NCBI GenBank assembly: GCA_903906315.1
Contig: CAIVJW010000054.1
Location: forward strand, 1 to 64,000
Length of the DNA stretch: 64,000 nucleotides
DNA from: an uncultured delta proteobacterium
GTDB taxonomy: Bacteria > Myxococcota_A > Polyangia > Polyangiales > Polyangiaceae
Reading direction: 5' to 3'
Position numbers and translations under genes: made by a program. Under the pieces are notes generated by a model. The model saw only the letters and a program-made list of their open reading frames with translations. It was not told where the DNA came from and did no database searches. The number at the start of each line of letters is the position of its first letter. Position 1 is the stretch's first letter. Shown here piece by piece: positions 19,224 through 27,577 of the stretch.

Positions 19224-19369
19224 TCCGCGGGCGCCATCGCGGCCCCCGCGCACGCACATTGCCCCTCACCGTGCGCGCGCGCCTGCGTGACGCCCGCCAC
19301 GCTCGCCGCGCTTCTCCGCTATCAGTGAGCGGAAGACTGCCCTACCATTGTCGGCTTGGAGGCGTGCGG

Positions 19370-21388
19370 ATGGCCCTTCTGAATCTGACCTGCGCGATCG
19401 GCAGCCCCTTCGAGATCCGGCGCTTCGCCGTACGCGAAGCCCTCAGCGATCTCTTCACGGTGGAGCTGACCACCACGGCGCCGGACCCGAATCTCGACCT
19501 GCAAGCGGTGGTGGGCCGCGCGGCGACGTTCGAGCTGCAAACCGGCTACGCCAACTCGACCCGAGGACGGCGCGCGTGGACGGGCGTCTGCAGTCACGTG
19601 CAGCAGGTGCACGGCATGCAGGCGGCCGGCGGCATCCGGCAGGTGTCGACCTACCAGGTCCGCATCGTCCCGCTGCTCTGGGTCCTGACCCAGCGGACCA
19701 ACCACCGCGTCTTCCAGCGCCTGAGCATCCCCGACATCGTCGAGAAGATCCTCGGCGAGTGGAGCGTGCCGCTGTCGTGGAAGATCACGCGGTCGAGCTA
19801 TCCGAAGCTCGAATACAAGGTCCAGTACGGGGAGTCCGACTTCCATTTCGTCTCGCGGCTGCTCGAGGAGGCCGGCATCGCGTATGCGATCACCGACGTC
19901 GACGACGGCGGGCAGGTCGTCTTCTCGGACGAGCTCCACGCGACCCCGCTCAAGGACGGGCAGACGCTCGTCTACGAGGACGCGCCGACCGAGGCCGCGG
20001 AGCGCGAGTACGTCACGCGCGTGACCGCGATGCACGACGTCCGGCCGGGCGCGCATCAGCTCGTCGACTTCAACTTCCGGAACCCGGGATTCCGCCTGTT
20101 CGGCGAGGCGCCGAAGGCCGAGGCGCCCGAGAACCGCTACGAGCACTACGAGTATCGGCCCGGCTCCTTCGTCATCGAGGGCAAGAAGGACGGATCGACG
20201 CCGAACGCGGACGACAAGCTCGCGTGGCGCGCGGAGGCCTCGTACGGCACGGGCCGCGCGCAGCGCTCCCTCGAGGCCGCGCGCACGGGACGCCGCACGC
20301 TGTACTTCGACACCAACGTCCCGCAGCTCACGCCGGGCACGGGCATCAAGATCGAGCAGCACCCGAGTGACACCATCGGCGAGCCGCTGCTCGTGATCGG
20401 CTTCGAGATCAGCGGCACTCGGGACGCTAAATGGGAGATGAGCGCGCAGGCCGTCTACCGCTCCGAGCCCTTCCGCCCCGCGATGCGGTCGTCGAAGCCG
20501 CGCGTGCACGGCGTGCAGACCGGCACCGTGATCGGGCCCAAGGGGCAGGAGATCCACACCGACGAGTTCGGCCGCGTGCGCGTGCAGTTCCCGTGGGACC
20601 GCGAGGGCAAGAACGACGACGACGCATCGTGCTGGATGCGCGTCTCGCAGGGCTGGGCCGGCACCGGCTTCGGGATGATCAACATCCCGCGCGTCGGCCA
20701 GGAGGTGCTCGTCACCTTCCTCGACGGCGACCCGGACGAGCCCGTGGTGGCCGGCCGCGTCTTCAACGCGCTAAACCCGGTCCCGTACAAGCTGCCCGAG
20801 AACAAGACGGTCAGCGGGTGGAAGACGAACTCGTCGCCGAACACCGGCGGGTACAACGAGATCAAGCTCGAGGACAAGGCGCACAAGGAGCTCATCTACG
20901 TCCAGGCGCAGAAGGACCGGCACGAGCTGGTCAAGCGCGACGAGATCGAGCGCATCGAGCGCAAGCACCGGCGCACCGTGCTCGACGATCAGCACTTCAT
21001 CGTCCGCAAGGTGAAGAAGGAGCTCATCGAGAAGGACGACCACCTGCACGTCAAGGGCGACCGCTTCCAGAAGGTCGACAAGAGCACCTCGCTCACGATC
21101 GGCGTCGATCAGGACGAGAAGGTGGGCAACAAGCACGCGCTCGAGGCGGGCAAGGAGATCCACCTCAAGGCCGGCAAGAACGTCGTCATCGAGGCCGGGT
21201 CGAGCCTGACGCTGAAGGGCCCCGGCGGCTTCGTGCACATCCACGCGGGCGGCATCGACGTCGTCGGCACGATGGTCAAGATCAACAGCGGCGGGTCGGC
21301 CGGAGCCGGCTCCGGCGCGAAGCCGACCGAGCCGAAGGACGCCGAGGAGGCGCTACCGAAGGACTCGTCCGACCAGATCGAGGACTGA
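19370..21388 (+). CDS. vgrG: Type VI secretion tip protein VgrG (first copy)
   Basis: The 672-aa protein has the gp27-like N-terminal base domain (about 1-390; note YGESDFHFVSRLLEEAGI). The gp5-like OB-fold (about 400-490) contains [13 protein letters not shown]-type wording ([16 protein letters not shown]) and INIPRVGQEVLVTF. A charged beta-helix needle (about 520-645) follows, then a 25-residue acidic tail. It forms the trimeric spike tip of the T6SS tail tube and carries the downstream PAAR protein into target cells. A clear ribosome-binding site GGAGG (19358-19362) fixes the start at ATG 19370. The open frame upstream belongs to the shadow of the helicase gene. It heads a six-gene cargo operon. 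Confidence 0.95.
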   Translation: MALLNLTCAIGSPFEIRRFAVREALSDLFTVELTTTAPDPNLDLQAVVGRAATFELQTGYANSTRGRRAWTGVCSHVQQVHGMQAAGGIRQVSTYQVRIVPLLWVLTQRTNHRVFQRLSIPDIVEKILGEWSVPLSWKITRSSYPKLEYKVQYGESDFHFVSRLLEEAGIAYAITDVDDGGQVVFSDELHATPLKDGQTLVYEDAPTEAAEREYVTRVTAMHDVRPGAHQLVDFNFRNPGFRLFGEAPKAEAPENRYEHYEYRPGSFVIEGKKDGSTPNADDKLAWRAEASYGTGRAQRSLEAARTGRRTLYFDTNVPQLTPGTGIKIEQHPSDTIGEPLLVIGFEISGTRDAKWEMSAQAVYRSEPFRPAMRSSKPRVHGVQTGTVIGPKGQEIHTDEFGRVRVQFPWDREGKNDDDASCWMRVSQGWAGTGFGMINIPRVGQEVLVTFLDGDPDEPVVAGRVFNALNPVPYKLPENKTVSGWKTNSSPNTGGYNEIKLEDKAHKELIYVQAQKDRHELVKRDEIERIERKHRRTVLDDQHFIVRKVKKELIEKDDHLHVKGDRFQKVDKSTSLTIGVDQDEKVGNKHALEAGKEIHLKAGKNVVIEAGSSLTLKGPGGFVHIHAGGIDVVGTMVKINSGGSAGAGSGAKPTEPKDAEEALPKDSSDQIED

Positions 21389-21394
21389 TCGGCC

Positions 21395-22450
21395 ATGCCC
21401 CCCGCAGCGCGCATCTCCGACTTCCACACGTGCCCGATGGTCAACCCCGGGCCCGTCCCTCACGTGGGCGGGCCGGTGTCCGCCGGCAGCTCGGACGTCC
21501 TCATCGGCTTCATGCCGGCGGCGCGGGTGGGTGACTCGGCGGTCTGCGTGCCCGCGATGGACACGATCTCGGCGGGCGCGTCCAACGTGCTCATCAACAA
21601 CAAGATGGCCGCGCGCCTCGGCGACTCGACCTCGCACGGCGGCGTGATCGTGGTCGGCTGCCCGACCGTGATCATCGGCACCTCGCCGCAGTCGTTCGCG
21701 CTCACCGGCGCGGCGGCGAGCGGCGCGCCGTTCTGCGAGGAGTGCGAGAAGGCCAAGAAGGCCGCCGAGGCCGAGGCGAAGAAGCAGGCGACGCCGGCGC
21801 CCGAGTCGGTGACGGCGCCCCCCGCGCCGCCCGAGCCCACGCCGACCGACAAGAAGCTCGACGAGCTCTACCGCAAGGCGGCCGTCGCGAAGACCGAGAT
21901 CGACGACGCGGCGGACGCGGTCGCCAAGGAGCACGGCGGCACCGTCGCGAAGGCGCCGCTGAAGAGCCGCGCGCGCGTGATCGAGAAGGCGAACAACGAC
22001 TACGACGGCGACGTGACGCGGGTGAAGGACTTCGCGCGCAACACCATCGTCGTACAGGGCGGCAAGGAGCTCACTGCGCTCGAGTCGCTGAAGAAGCTGT
22101 TCCCGAGCACGCCCGAGAAGAGCATCAAGATCGTCGACGCGGCGAAGGATCCCTGCGGCTACTCCGGCATCAACGTCTCGGTGCCGACGAAGTCGGGCAT
22201 GCCGGGCGAGATGCAGATCAACTCGCCCGAGATGATCTACGCCAAGGAGAAGCCCGACGACGCGCGGCGCGTGCTCGGCGACGCGAAGTACGAAGAGACG
22301 AAGAAGAAGCTCGGCGGCATCGAGGGAGGCAAGGGGCACACGCTCTACGAGACCTTCCGGTCGACGAGCGACCCCCAGGCGAAGGCCACCGCCGCCGCGG
22401 AGAGCCGCGCGTACTACGACTCGGTCCGCGCCGCGTCGGGGAGGGGCTGA
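21395..22450 (+). CDS. PAAR-domain T6SS effector with RelA/SpoT-like C-terminal domain
   Basis: The 351-aa protein has an N-terminal PAAR spike cap (1-100; two repeats with AARVGDSAV and AARLGDSTSHGG), an Ala/Glu/Pro linker (110-155) and a C-terminal domain (160-345). That domain has KDFARNTIVV (K211, D212), CGYSGINVSV (254-263) and GEMQI (E272). These line up with RelA/SpoT-family landmarks: the KD..R strand, GYxSxHxxV, and the catalytic ExQI glutamate. RSH-fold T6SS toxins exist (Tas1 makes (p)ppApp), so a pyrophosphokinase or nucleotide/tRNA-modifying toxin is inferred. The His of GYxSxH is replaced by Asn. It begins 6 nt after vgrG and is followed by a tiny gene that may encode immunity. 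Confidence 0.75.
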   Translation: MPPAARISDFHTCPMVNPGPVPHVGGPVSAGSSDVLIGFMPAARVGDSAVCVPAMDTISAGASNVLINNKMAARLGDSTSHGGVIVVGCPTVIIGTSPQSFALTGAAASGAPFCEECEKAKKAAEAEAKKQATPAPESVTAPPAPPEPTPTDKKLDELYRKAAVAKTEIDDAADAVAKEHGGTVAKAPLKSRARVIEKANNDYDGDVTRVKDFARNTIVVQGGKELTALESLKKLFPSTPEKSIKIVDAAKDPCGYSGINVSVPTKSGMPGEMQINSPEMIYAKEKPDDARRVLGDAKYEETKKKLGGIEGGKGHTLYETFRSTSDPQAKATAAAESRAYYDSVRAASGRG

Positions 22451-22453
22451 TCC

Positions 22454-22663
22454 ATGGTCGCGATGGAGGCCTTCCTCAAGGGCGACGTCTTCCTCGACTA
22501 CCCCTTTGAGGACGCGAAGTTCCGCTTCGAAAAGGAGACTGGCAAGGTCTTTCGGCGCTTCTACGGCCAGCCCGAGAAGGAGATCGATCCGAGCTCCGCG
22601 CTCTACAACGAGGCCATCTCGGCCGGTCAGACCATCAGCCGCGAAGACTACCTCCGCGGTTGA
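22454..22663 (+). CDS. Small protein, candidate immunity protein for the PAAR toxin
   Basis: This 69-aa protein is cytosolic, acidic and aromatic-rich, with no signal peptide and no recognised domain. Notable segments are FRRFYGQPEKEIDP and AISAGQTISREDY. It starts 3 nt after the stop of the PAAR/RelA-SpoT-like effector, exactly where T6SS immunity genes usually sit. Its small soluble form fits an inhibitor of a cytoplasmic enzyme toxin. The role is inferred from position only; it might instead be an accessory factor. It uses the same GC-rich codons as its neighbours. Confidence 0.55.
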   Translation: MVAMEAFLKGDVFLDYPFEDAKFRFEKETGKVFRRFYGQPEKEIDPSSALYNEAISAGQTISREDYLRG

Positions 22664-22675
22664 GATGGCCAGCCC

Positions 22676-23650
22676 GTGACGACGCCCACGCCCGGAGCGC
22701 ACGGGTCCCCGTCGGGGGCGACCGGCCTCGAGGCGTCGCCGGGGCCTCGGCCGCGCCGCGGGATCGCCCGCATCCTGTACGCGCCCGCCGACCGGTTCCG
22801 CACCATCGTCTTCGATCCGGGTCAGTCGCGGAGCTTCGGGCGCGACGACCGGGCCGACGTGCAGCTGCGCGATCCCGAGCTGCGCGGCGCGCACTTCGAG
22901 CTGCTCTTCGACGGCGAGTGCTTCCACGCCTGGCTCCTCTCGGGGTCGACCGGGCTCGCGATCGACGGCCTCCCCGCGCCGTTCGGCGAGGTCGCGAGCG
23001 GCGGCTTCCTGGTCGCGGGTCGCACGACCTTCGGGCTCCACGTCGAGGGCGCGGCCTCGAGCGCCCCCCCCGCTCCGCGGTCCGACGAGGCCCTGCGCGC
23101 GCTCGCCCCCTCGCGCGCGGCGGGGCGGCTCTACGGGGTGCTCGACCAGGCGCGCAGCCCGCGCGTCGGCGCGCTTCTCGCGGCCTCGGTCGACGAGCAG
23201 GCCTCGCTCTACGACGGCGCGCCCGCGGCGGCGCTCGATGACGTGGCACCCTACCTCGTCCGCTTCGACCCGAGCTCGCGCCTGCTCGAGCGGGTGCTCC
23301 ACGCGGGCTGGGGCGACGCCTTCGGCGTGTTCCTCGCGAGCGGAGAGCCCTTCCGCCAGGTTCGACGACACCTGCGGCGCTTCCTCATGATCGAGGAGGT
23401 CCCCTCGCGCGAGCGCTACTACTTCCGCTTCTACGATCCGCGCGCGCTGCGCGAGTTCTGGCCCATCGCGACCCCGCGCCAGCGCGGCGAGATCCTCGGG
23501 CACGTCGAGCGCGACGCGCGCGAGGGATCGGTCGTCGATTCGCTCTACTGGGAGGCCGAGGACGGCGGCGTCGACCGCGCGGACGCGGTGCCGGACGCGC
23601 ACGTCGACCGACCGGCGCCGGAGGGGAGGGCTCATGTTCCGCATCCATGA
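22676..23650 (+). CDS. FHA-DUF4123 T6SS adaptor/chaperone
   Basis: The 324-aa protein starts at GTG 22676. Residues 38-125 look like an FHA domain: FGRDD (G55, R56), a strand ending in LRGAHF (H73), and a final FLVAGRTTFGLHV. The phosphothreonine-contacting Ser before His is replaced by Arg, so phosphopeptide binding is uncertain. Residues 150-280 match DUF4123 (LYGVLDQAR, SLYDGAP, APYLVRF, HAGWGDAFGVFL, RRHLRRFLMI, YYFRFYDPR). DUF4123 proteins are effector adaptors (Tap/TEC) that load cargo on VgrG. Fusion to an FHA domain suggests control by or docking to a phosphorylated partner. It overlaps the next gene by 17 nt. Confidence 0.8.
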   Translation: MTTPTPGAHGSPSGATGLEASPGPRPRRGIARILYAPADRFRTIVFDPGQSRSFGRDDRADVQLRDPELRGAHFELLFDGECFHAWLLSGSTGLAIDGLPAPFGEVASGGFLVAGRTTFGLHVEGAASSAPPAPRSDEALRALAPSRAAGRLYGVLDQARSPRVGALLAASVDEQASLYDGAPAAALDDVAPYLVRFDPSSRLLERVLHAGWGDAFGVFLASGEPFRQVRRHLRRFLMIEEVPSRERYYFRFYDPRALREFWPIATPRQRGEILGHVERDAREGSVVDSLYWEAEDGGVDRADAVPDAHVDRPAPEGRAHVPHP

Positions 23651-24023
23651 GGAGCAGATGGCCTCCCTCGGGGCGCGGTCGCGGGCCCGCTTCGTGTCGA
23701 TGATGGCCGGCTACATCGACGAGAACTTCGCGTACTCGGTCGACACGACCACGCGCGAGGAGCTCGAGGGGTGGGTGAGCGCCGCCGTCGCGACGGCCGA
23801 GCGCCACGACGTGACGACCGAGCCCGAGACGGCGCAGCTCGTGCTGCTGCTGCTCGTCCTCGGCGCAGACGCGGACCGGTCGACCCCGTGGGTCGCCGAC
23901 GTGCTCGGCGACCGCGACCTCGCGGCCGTCGGCAAGGTGCGCAAGCTCGCCCGCCTCGCGCGCGAGCAGGCGGTCGAAGGCATCGAGGACGTTCTCGTCG
24001 TGAAGGAGGTTTGCGAGGAATGA
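23634..24023 (+). CDS. Small T6SS-associated protein of unknown function
   Basis: The 129-aa protein appears all-helical, with no signal peptide or membrane segment. It opens MFRIHEEQM, contains ARFVSMMAGYIDENF, and has a leucine run LVLLLLVLG in the middle, probably a buried helix. Similar small helical proteins sit next to DUF4123 adaptors in other VgrG loci, where they are assumed to assist cargo loading. No catalytic motif is seen. It overlaps the adaptor gene upstream by 17 nt and the next gene downstream by 4 nt (ATGA), so it is tightly coupled within the operon. Confidence 0.65.
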   Translation: MFRIHEEQMASLGARSRARFVSMMAGYIDENFAYSVDTTTREELEGWVSAAVATAERHDVTTEPETAQLVLLLLVLGADADRSTPWVADVLGDRDLAAVGKVRKLARLAREQAVEGIEDVLVVKEVCEE

Positions 24024-25810
24024 CTTCCCCCGGAGCCCAGAAGCAGCCGCCGCCGACGCAGAGCCAAAAGCAGGTCGCGAAGCCGGTCCAGCAGTGCCCC
24101 TACCTCGCGCAGAAGCCCTGCGACGTGGACAAGCTCGAGGTCATCGTCGACATCCTCGGCGAGGACGAGACCACGCGCGACGGCGAGAGCGGGCCGCGCA
24201 AGCTGTCGACGACCAAGGTGCGGACCCTCGAGGCCGTGTCCGACGTCAAGAACAAGGACGTGCTCGCGCTGCTGCGCCGGTACGACCTCGTCATCGACGC
24301 GATGGCCGGGTACGTGTCTCGCGAGGACGCCTATCCGAAGAACCGCCTGAAGATCACCGCGAAGTCGCAGCCGCACGGGACGGCGTGCCCGGTCCAGCTT
24401 CACCCGATGATCGTCGTGAAGCCGTTCACGGCGTCCGCGGACAAGAAGGCCAAGAAGATGGACGAGCTGCCCCCGGAGGGCGTCGTCCAGAAGGGCACAG
24501 CGTGGGGCCCGAAGAACTTCCTCGCGCTGTCGTTCGGGCCGGACGGCGGCATCGAGGGCGGCCAGATCGGGATGATCTTCGGCATCATCCGGTCGCTCTG
24601 GCCGCTCGCGAACCCGAAGGTCATCGAGATCCGCGCCGACTCCTGCGGCCGCAAGGCCAAGGGCGCGAACACACCGCCGAACCGCACCCTGACGGCGCTG
24701 GTCCGCATCTACCGCAAGGACGTCTTCTCGATCGGGATCAAGCTGCCTCCGCTCGGCAAGTACAAGCACTCGCGAAGCGGCACGGTCACGGGCGAGAAGG
24801 AGTTCGAGAAGAAGACCGAGTACTCCGCGGGCTTCGGCTACGCCTCGGGCGAGAGCAGCACCAAGCAGAGCGGAGTCGGGCGCCACGCGAACATCGAGAC
24901 CTCGGACGAACGCTGGCGCGGCGCGACGGGCACGAAGAACGAGACGACCCGCGAGGACCACGGCTGGGTCAAGAACACCGAGAGTCACCAGTACTCGGAC
25001 CGGCAGGGCGCCAAGCTCACCACCTACAGGGGCAACTTCGCGCTCGAGGTGCAGGAGGAGCTGAAGAAGAAGGGCCCCATCGCGTTCGTCATCAAGCGCA
25101 ACGATCGCGAGTTCGAGAAGGAGCTGTTCGGCGAGAAGAAGGCGATGATCGACACGATCATCGCCGGCCTCGTGGCCGGCGTCGAGGCGATCTCCGCGGG
25201 CATCGAGGCGCTCAAGAAGATGCCTCAGCTCGGGTGGAAGTTCGAGCTCTCGCTGTCGCTGCTCGCGGGCACGATCGCGCTCGAGTGGCAGCCTCGCTAC
25301 CTGAAGGGGCCGCTCGCGAACGGCCGCTACTACCCGGTCGGTCTGCGCGCCAACGGCAAGATCGGCATGGAGATCATCAACCTCTCCGCGTCGATCTCCT
25401 TCGGCATCGAAGCCGTCGCGCTCGGGACCGGCATCATCGTGAAGGTCACCGGCTCGGCCAGCCTCAAGGTCCCGGTCGACACGGAGATCACGCTCGAGGC
25501 GTGGAAGCCCAAGGTCGAGGTGTTCCTCAAGCCCTCGGCCTCGTTCGAGGCCGTCGCCAAGGGGTACGCGTCGGTGCTCGGCTTCAGCTTGGTCGACGCG
25601 CAGGTGAGCGCGGCGCTCGCGTTCTCGATGGACGACGGCAAGCTCGAGATCAGCGCGGAGCACGCGCTCGAGCTCAAGGGGCACCTCAAGCGCGAGGACG
25701 TCGAGATCAAGGGGTACCTCGACGTGCCGGTCGCGTTCTGGACGAAGCGCAAGCGCATCGACCCGCCGATCGTCGTGTACAAGGGCGCCATCATCCACAC
25801 GTTCGGGTAG
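24020..25810 (+). CDS. Large T6SS-operon protein of unknown function, possible second effector
   Basis: The 596-aa protein is not recognised as a known family. It begins with a Gln/Pro-rich leader and CPYLAQKPCDVDKLEV. The middle (180-240) has a hydrophobic patch around GMIFGIIRSLWPLA, then a charged Lys/Glu/Ser-rich stretch with DRQGAKLTTYRGNFALEV. Around 375-395 a hydrophobic helix (TIIAGLVAGVEAISAGIEAL) precedes a beta-rich C-terminal 200 residues with repeated hydrophobic strands. This might be a membrane-active or beta-structured effector, or a cargo carrier. No secretion signal is present, as expected for T6SS cargo. It starts at ATG 24020, overlapping the previous stop, and is followed 5 nt later by a 272-aa gene that could be its partner. 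Confidence 0.6.
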   Translation: MTSPGAQKQPPPTQSQKQVAKPVQQCPYLAQKPCDVDKLEVIVDILGEDETTRDGESGPRKLSTTKVRTLEAVSDVKNKDVLALLRRYDLVIDAMAGYVSREDAYPKNRLKITAKSQPHGTACPVQLHPMIVVKPFTASADKKAKKMDELPPEGVVQKGTAWGPKNFLALSFGPDGGIEGGQIGMIFGIIRSLWPLANPKVIEIRADSCGRKAKGANTPPNRTLTALVRIYRKDVFSIGIKLPPLGKYKHSRSGTVTGEKEFEKKTEYSAGFGYASGESSTKQSGVGRHANIETSDERWRGATGTKNETTREDHGWVKNTESHQYSDRQGAKLTTYRGNFALEVQEELKKKGPIAFVIKRNDREFEKELFGEKKAMIDTIIAGLVAGVEAISAGIEALKKMPQLGWKFELSLSLLAGTIALEWQPRYLKGPLANGRYYPVGLRANGKIGMEIINLSASISFGIEAVALGTGIIVKVTGSASLKVPVDTEITLEAWKPKVEVFLKPSASFEAVAKGYASVLGFSLVDAQVSAALAFSMDDGKLEISAEHALELKGHLKREDVEIKGYLDVPVAFWTKRKRIDPPIVVYKGAIIHTFG

Positions 25811-25815
25811 ACGCC

Positions 25816-26634
25816 ATGGCCCTCGATCGCGTCCTCCACGCGCAGCTCCACGTCGAGCGGTGCACCGCCGAGCTCTTCCTCAACGGCATCCCGATCGTTC
25901 ACATCGACCCGAAGCGCCGCACCGCGTTCGAGTCGCGCGCCGTCGAGCAGTTCATCGTGCCGGGGAAGAACCGGGTCGAGCTGCTGGTCGAGCCCGGACC
26001 GCACCCGTCGGTCGCGCGCACCGAGCTTCGGCAGATGAAGCTCGGCGATGCCTGGGCGGTCGCGCGGCTCGTCAGCTTCCCGGACGGCGTGTTCACCGAG
26101 CCCGAGAACGGCACGGTGCTCGGCGAGGTCCGCTTCGAGCGCCTGCCCGATCAGGACGAGTCGCGGACCATGCCGGCGAGCCTCGTCGGCGAGGTGGAGC
26201 TCGCCTCGGCGAACGGCCGGTGGGCGTGGCAGGACGCGCCCGTGCTCGATCCGGGCGACGCGCTCGTCGCCGAGGCGCGTGCGGTGCTCGAGGAGCTCGC
26301 GGCGGCGTACCGCGTGGGATCGGCGCCCGCGATCTGGAAGCTCTTCGAGGGGCCGACGAAGGACCTCGCGCGCGCCTACCCGGCCTTCACCGAGGCGATG
26401 GCGAAGAGCGAGCTCGAGCTCCTGACCGCCCACTTCACGAAGATCCCGGACCGCGTGATCCCCTTCAAGCCCGAGGAGCACGACTTTCGCATCGTCGGCG
26501 GCGGACGGCTGATCGAGTGCGTCGACCGCGACTGGAAGGGCAGCCTCCGGATCAAGGACCCCGACGACGGGAGCGAGACGCCGGTGACGCACCTGCTCGC
26601 GCGCCTCGACGGGCGGCTGCGCGTCGTGCGGTAG
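25816..26634 (+). CDS. T6SS-operon protein of unknown function
   Basis: The 272-aa protein has no signal peptide. Residues 1-70 look like an all-beta module with LFLNGIPIVHID and FIVPGKNRVELLVEPGP, resembling a carbohydrate-binding-like sandwich. The middle holds an Ala-rich helix (AVLEELAAAYRV), and the C-terminal 70 residues are again beta-rich (FRIVGGGRLIECVDRDW). It is the last gene of the vgrG operon and lies 5 nt after the 596-aa protein, so it may be immunity or adaptor for that protein. It ends in TAG, just ahead of a strong hairpin. No function can be assigned. Confidence 0.6.
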   Translation: MALDRVLHAQLHVERCTAELFLNGIPIVHIDPKRRTAFESRAVEQFIVPGKNRVELLVEPGPHPSVARTELRQMKLGDAWAVARLVSFPDGVFTEPENGTVLGEVRFERLPDQDESRTMPASLVGEVELASANGRWAWQDAPVLDPGDALVAEARAVLEELAAAYRVGSAPAIWKLFEGPTKDLARAYPAFTEAMAKSELELLTAHFTKIPDRVIPFKPEEHDFRIVGGGRLIECVDRDWKGSLRIKDPDDGSETPVTHLLARLDGRLRVVR

Positions 26635-26639
26635 GGACG

Positions 26640-26667
26640 CGCGCGGCCCTCGTGCAGGGGCCGCGCG
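26640..26667. terminator. Hairpin between convergent T6SS operon and npdG-like gene
   Basis: A 10-bp perfect stem, CGCGCGGCCC (26640-26649) with GGGCCGCGCG (26658-26667), and an 8-nt loop begins 6 nt after the TAG of the T6SS operon. It precedes the end of the convergent reductase gene. It lacks a T-run but is well placed to end transcription from both sides. Confidence 0.6.
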
Positions 26668-26678
26668 GCGCCGTGGGG

Positions 26679-27341
26679 TCAGGCCTTCGGCTTGGGCGTG
26701 AGGTTCGTGAAGCGCACGCCCGCGCCGCTCGATCCGTAGCGCTTCGTGAGGTGGAGCAGGACGGGCGTCAGCGACTCGAGCGCGATCGAGTTGCGCAGCG
26801 GGCCCGCGTCGAGCGGGTTCAGGCCGAGATCCTGGATGAGGCGCATCACGGTCTCGCGCGCCTTCAGGTCGTCGGCGACGACCAGCACGTCGGCCTCGAT
26901 GGCGCGCGTCGGGTCGGCGAGGTGCGCGGAGCTGACGTGGTGCATCGCGGCCACGACGGACACCCCCGCGCCGAGGATCTCCTGCGCCTCGAGCGCAGCG
27001 GATTGCCCGGCGGGCAGGTGCACCTCGGCGAACGCCGGCGGCGCGAGCGGCACGGTGATGTCGATGAGGATGCGGCCTTGGAGCGCGTCGCGCAGCCCGC
27101 GGAGCGTCGCCCCGTGCGCGCCGTAGGGCACGCTGAGCAGCGCGATCTCGGACGTGGCGAGGATGGCCTCGTTCGAGCCGCCCTCGATGGGGCCGAAGCC
27201 GGCCTGGCTGAGCTCGACCGCGCGGTCGCGAGCCCGCTGCTCGTCGCGCGAGCCGATCGAGACGCGATGCCCGGCCTTCGCCCAGCGCAGCGCGAGGCCC
27301 TTGCCTTCCCTCCCCGTGCCCCCGATGAGTCCGATACGCAT
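26679..27341 (-). CDS. npdG: F420-dependent NADP reductase (NADPH:F420 oxidoreductase)
   Basis: The 220-aa protein has the N-terminal Rossmann motif GLIGGTGREGKG (5-16) and the NADP-specificity stretch VSIGSRD. The following blocks (LSVPYGAH, LIDITVPL, VAAMHHVSS) are characteristic of Fno/NpdG, which passes hydride between NADPH and the deazaflavin F420. The length is normal. The nearby cofE, cofD, cofG and cofH genes strongly support the F420 assignment. The start ATG 27341 has an excellent ribosome-binding site (GGAGGAGG about 8 nt upstream on the minus strand). A -10-like TATGCT lies about 60 nt upstream. It is transcribed toward, but separately from, the T6SS operon end. Confidence 0.88.
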   Translation of the reverse strand: MRIGLIGGTGREGKGLALRWAKAGHRVSIGSRDEQRARDRAVELSQAGFGPIEGGSNEAILATSEIALLSVPYGAHGATLRGLRDALQGRILIDITVPLAPPAFAEVHLPAGQSAALEAQEILGAGVSVVAAMHHVSSAHLADPTRAIEADVLVVADDLKARETVMRLIQDLGLNPLDAGPLRNSIALESLTPVLLHLTKRYGSSGAGVRFTNLTPKPKA

Positions 27342-27398
27342 CGCGACCTCCTCCTCATCCGTTCATCGCCCGCGCCACCACGGGCGCGCGGCGCGAGC

Positions 27399-27404
27399 AG
27401 CATA
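27399..27404 (-). promoter_or_regulatory. Candidate -10 element, npdG-like gene
   Basis: On the minus strand the hexamer reads TATGCT within CTGCTATGCTGCTCG. It implies a leader of about 50 nt that includes the strong Shine-Dalgarno of the reductase gene. No clear -35 box is visible. Confidence 0.4.
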
Positions 27405-27558
27405 GCAGACGGCGCCATGCGATCCGCCGCGGCACGCCGGCGCGGCCGATCCTGGCGGGGTCCGATCGCGTCGGCGAGGCGCGCGCCGGCGAGAATGCCG
27501 TCCACGCGCGCGTCGGTCGACGAAGCGAGCCTTCGGCAGGTCGCGCACGCCTTCGTTC

Positions 27559-27572
27559 CCGCCGATCGGCGG
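27559..27572. other. 14-bp palindrome after the ATPase gene
   Basis: CCGCCGATCGGCGG is a perfect palindrome lying 5 nt beyond the stop of the minus-strand ATPase gene. It may be part of a terminator or a protein-binding site. The remaining 27342-27558 shows no credible coding signal. Confidence 0.3.
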
Positions 27573-27577
27573 CGCGT

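Noticed and set aside
17651-21388. Apparent helicase-shadow/VgrG fusion frame
   Set aside because: The first part is an off-frame shadow of the helicase. VgrG has its own GGAGG site and ATG at 19370.
27363-27577. Possible small gene downstream of the ATPase on the minus strand
   Set aside because: No start with a ribosome-binding site, and Arg-rich composition in every frame. The segment is treated as intergenic.
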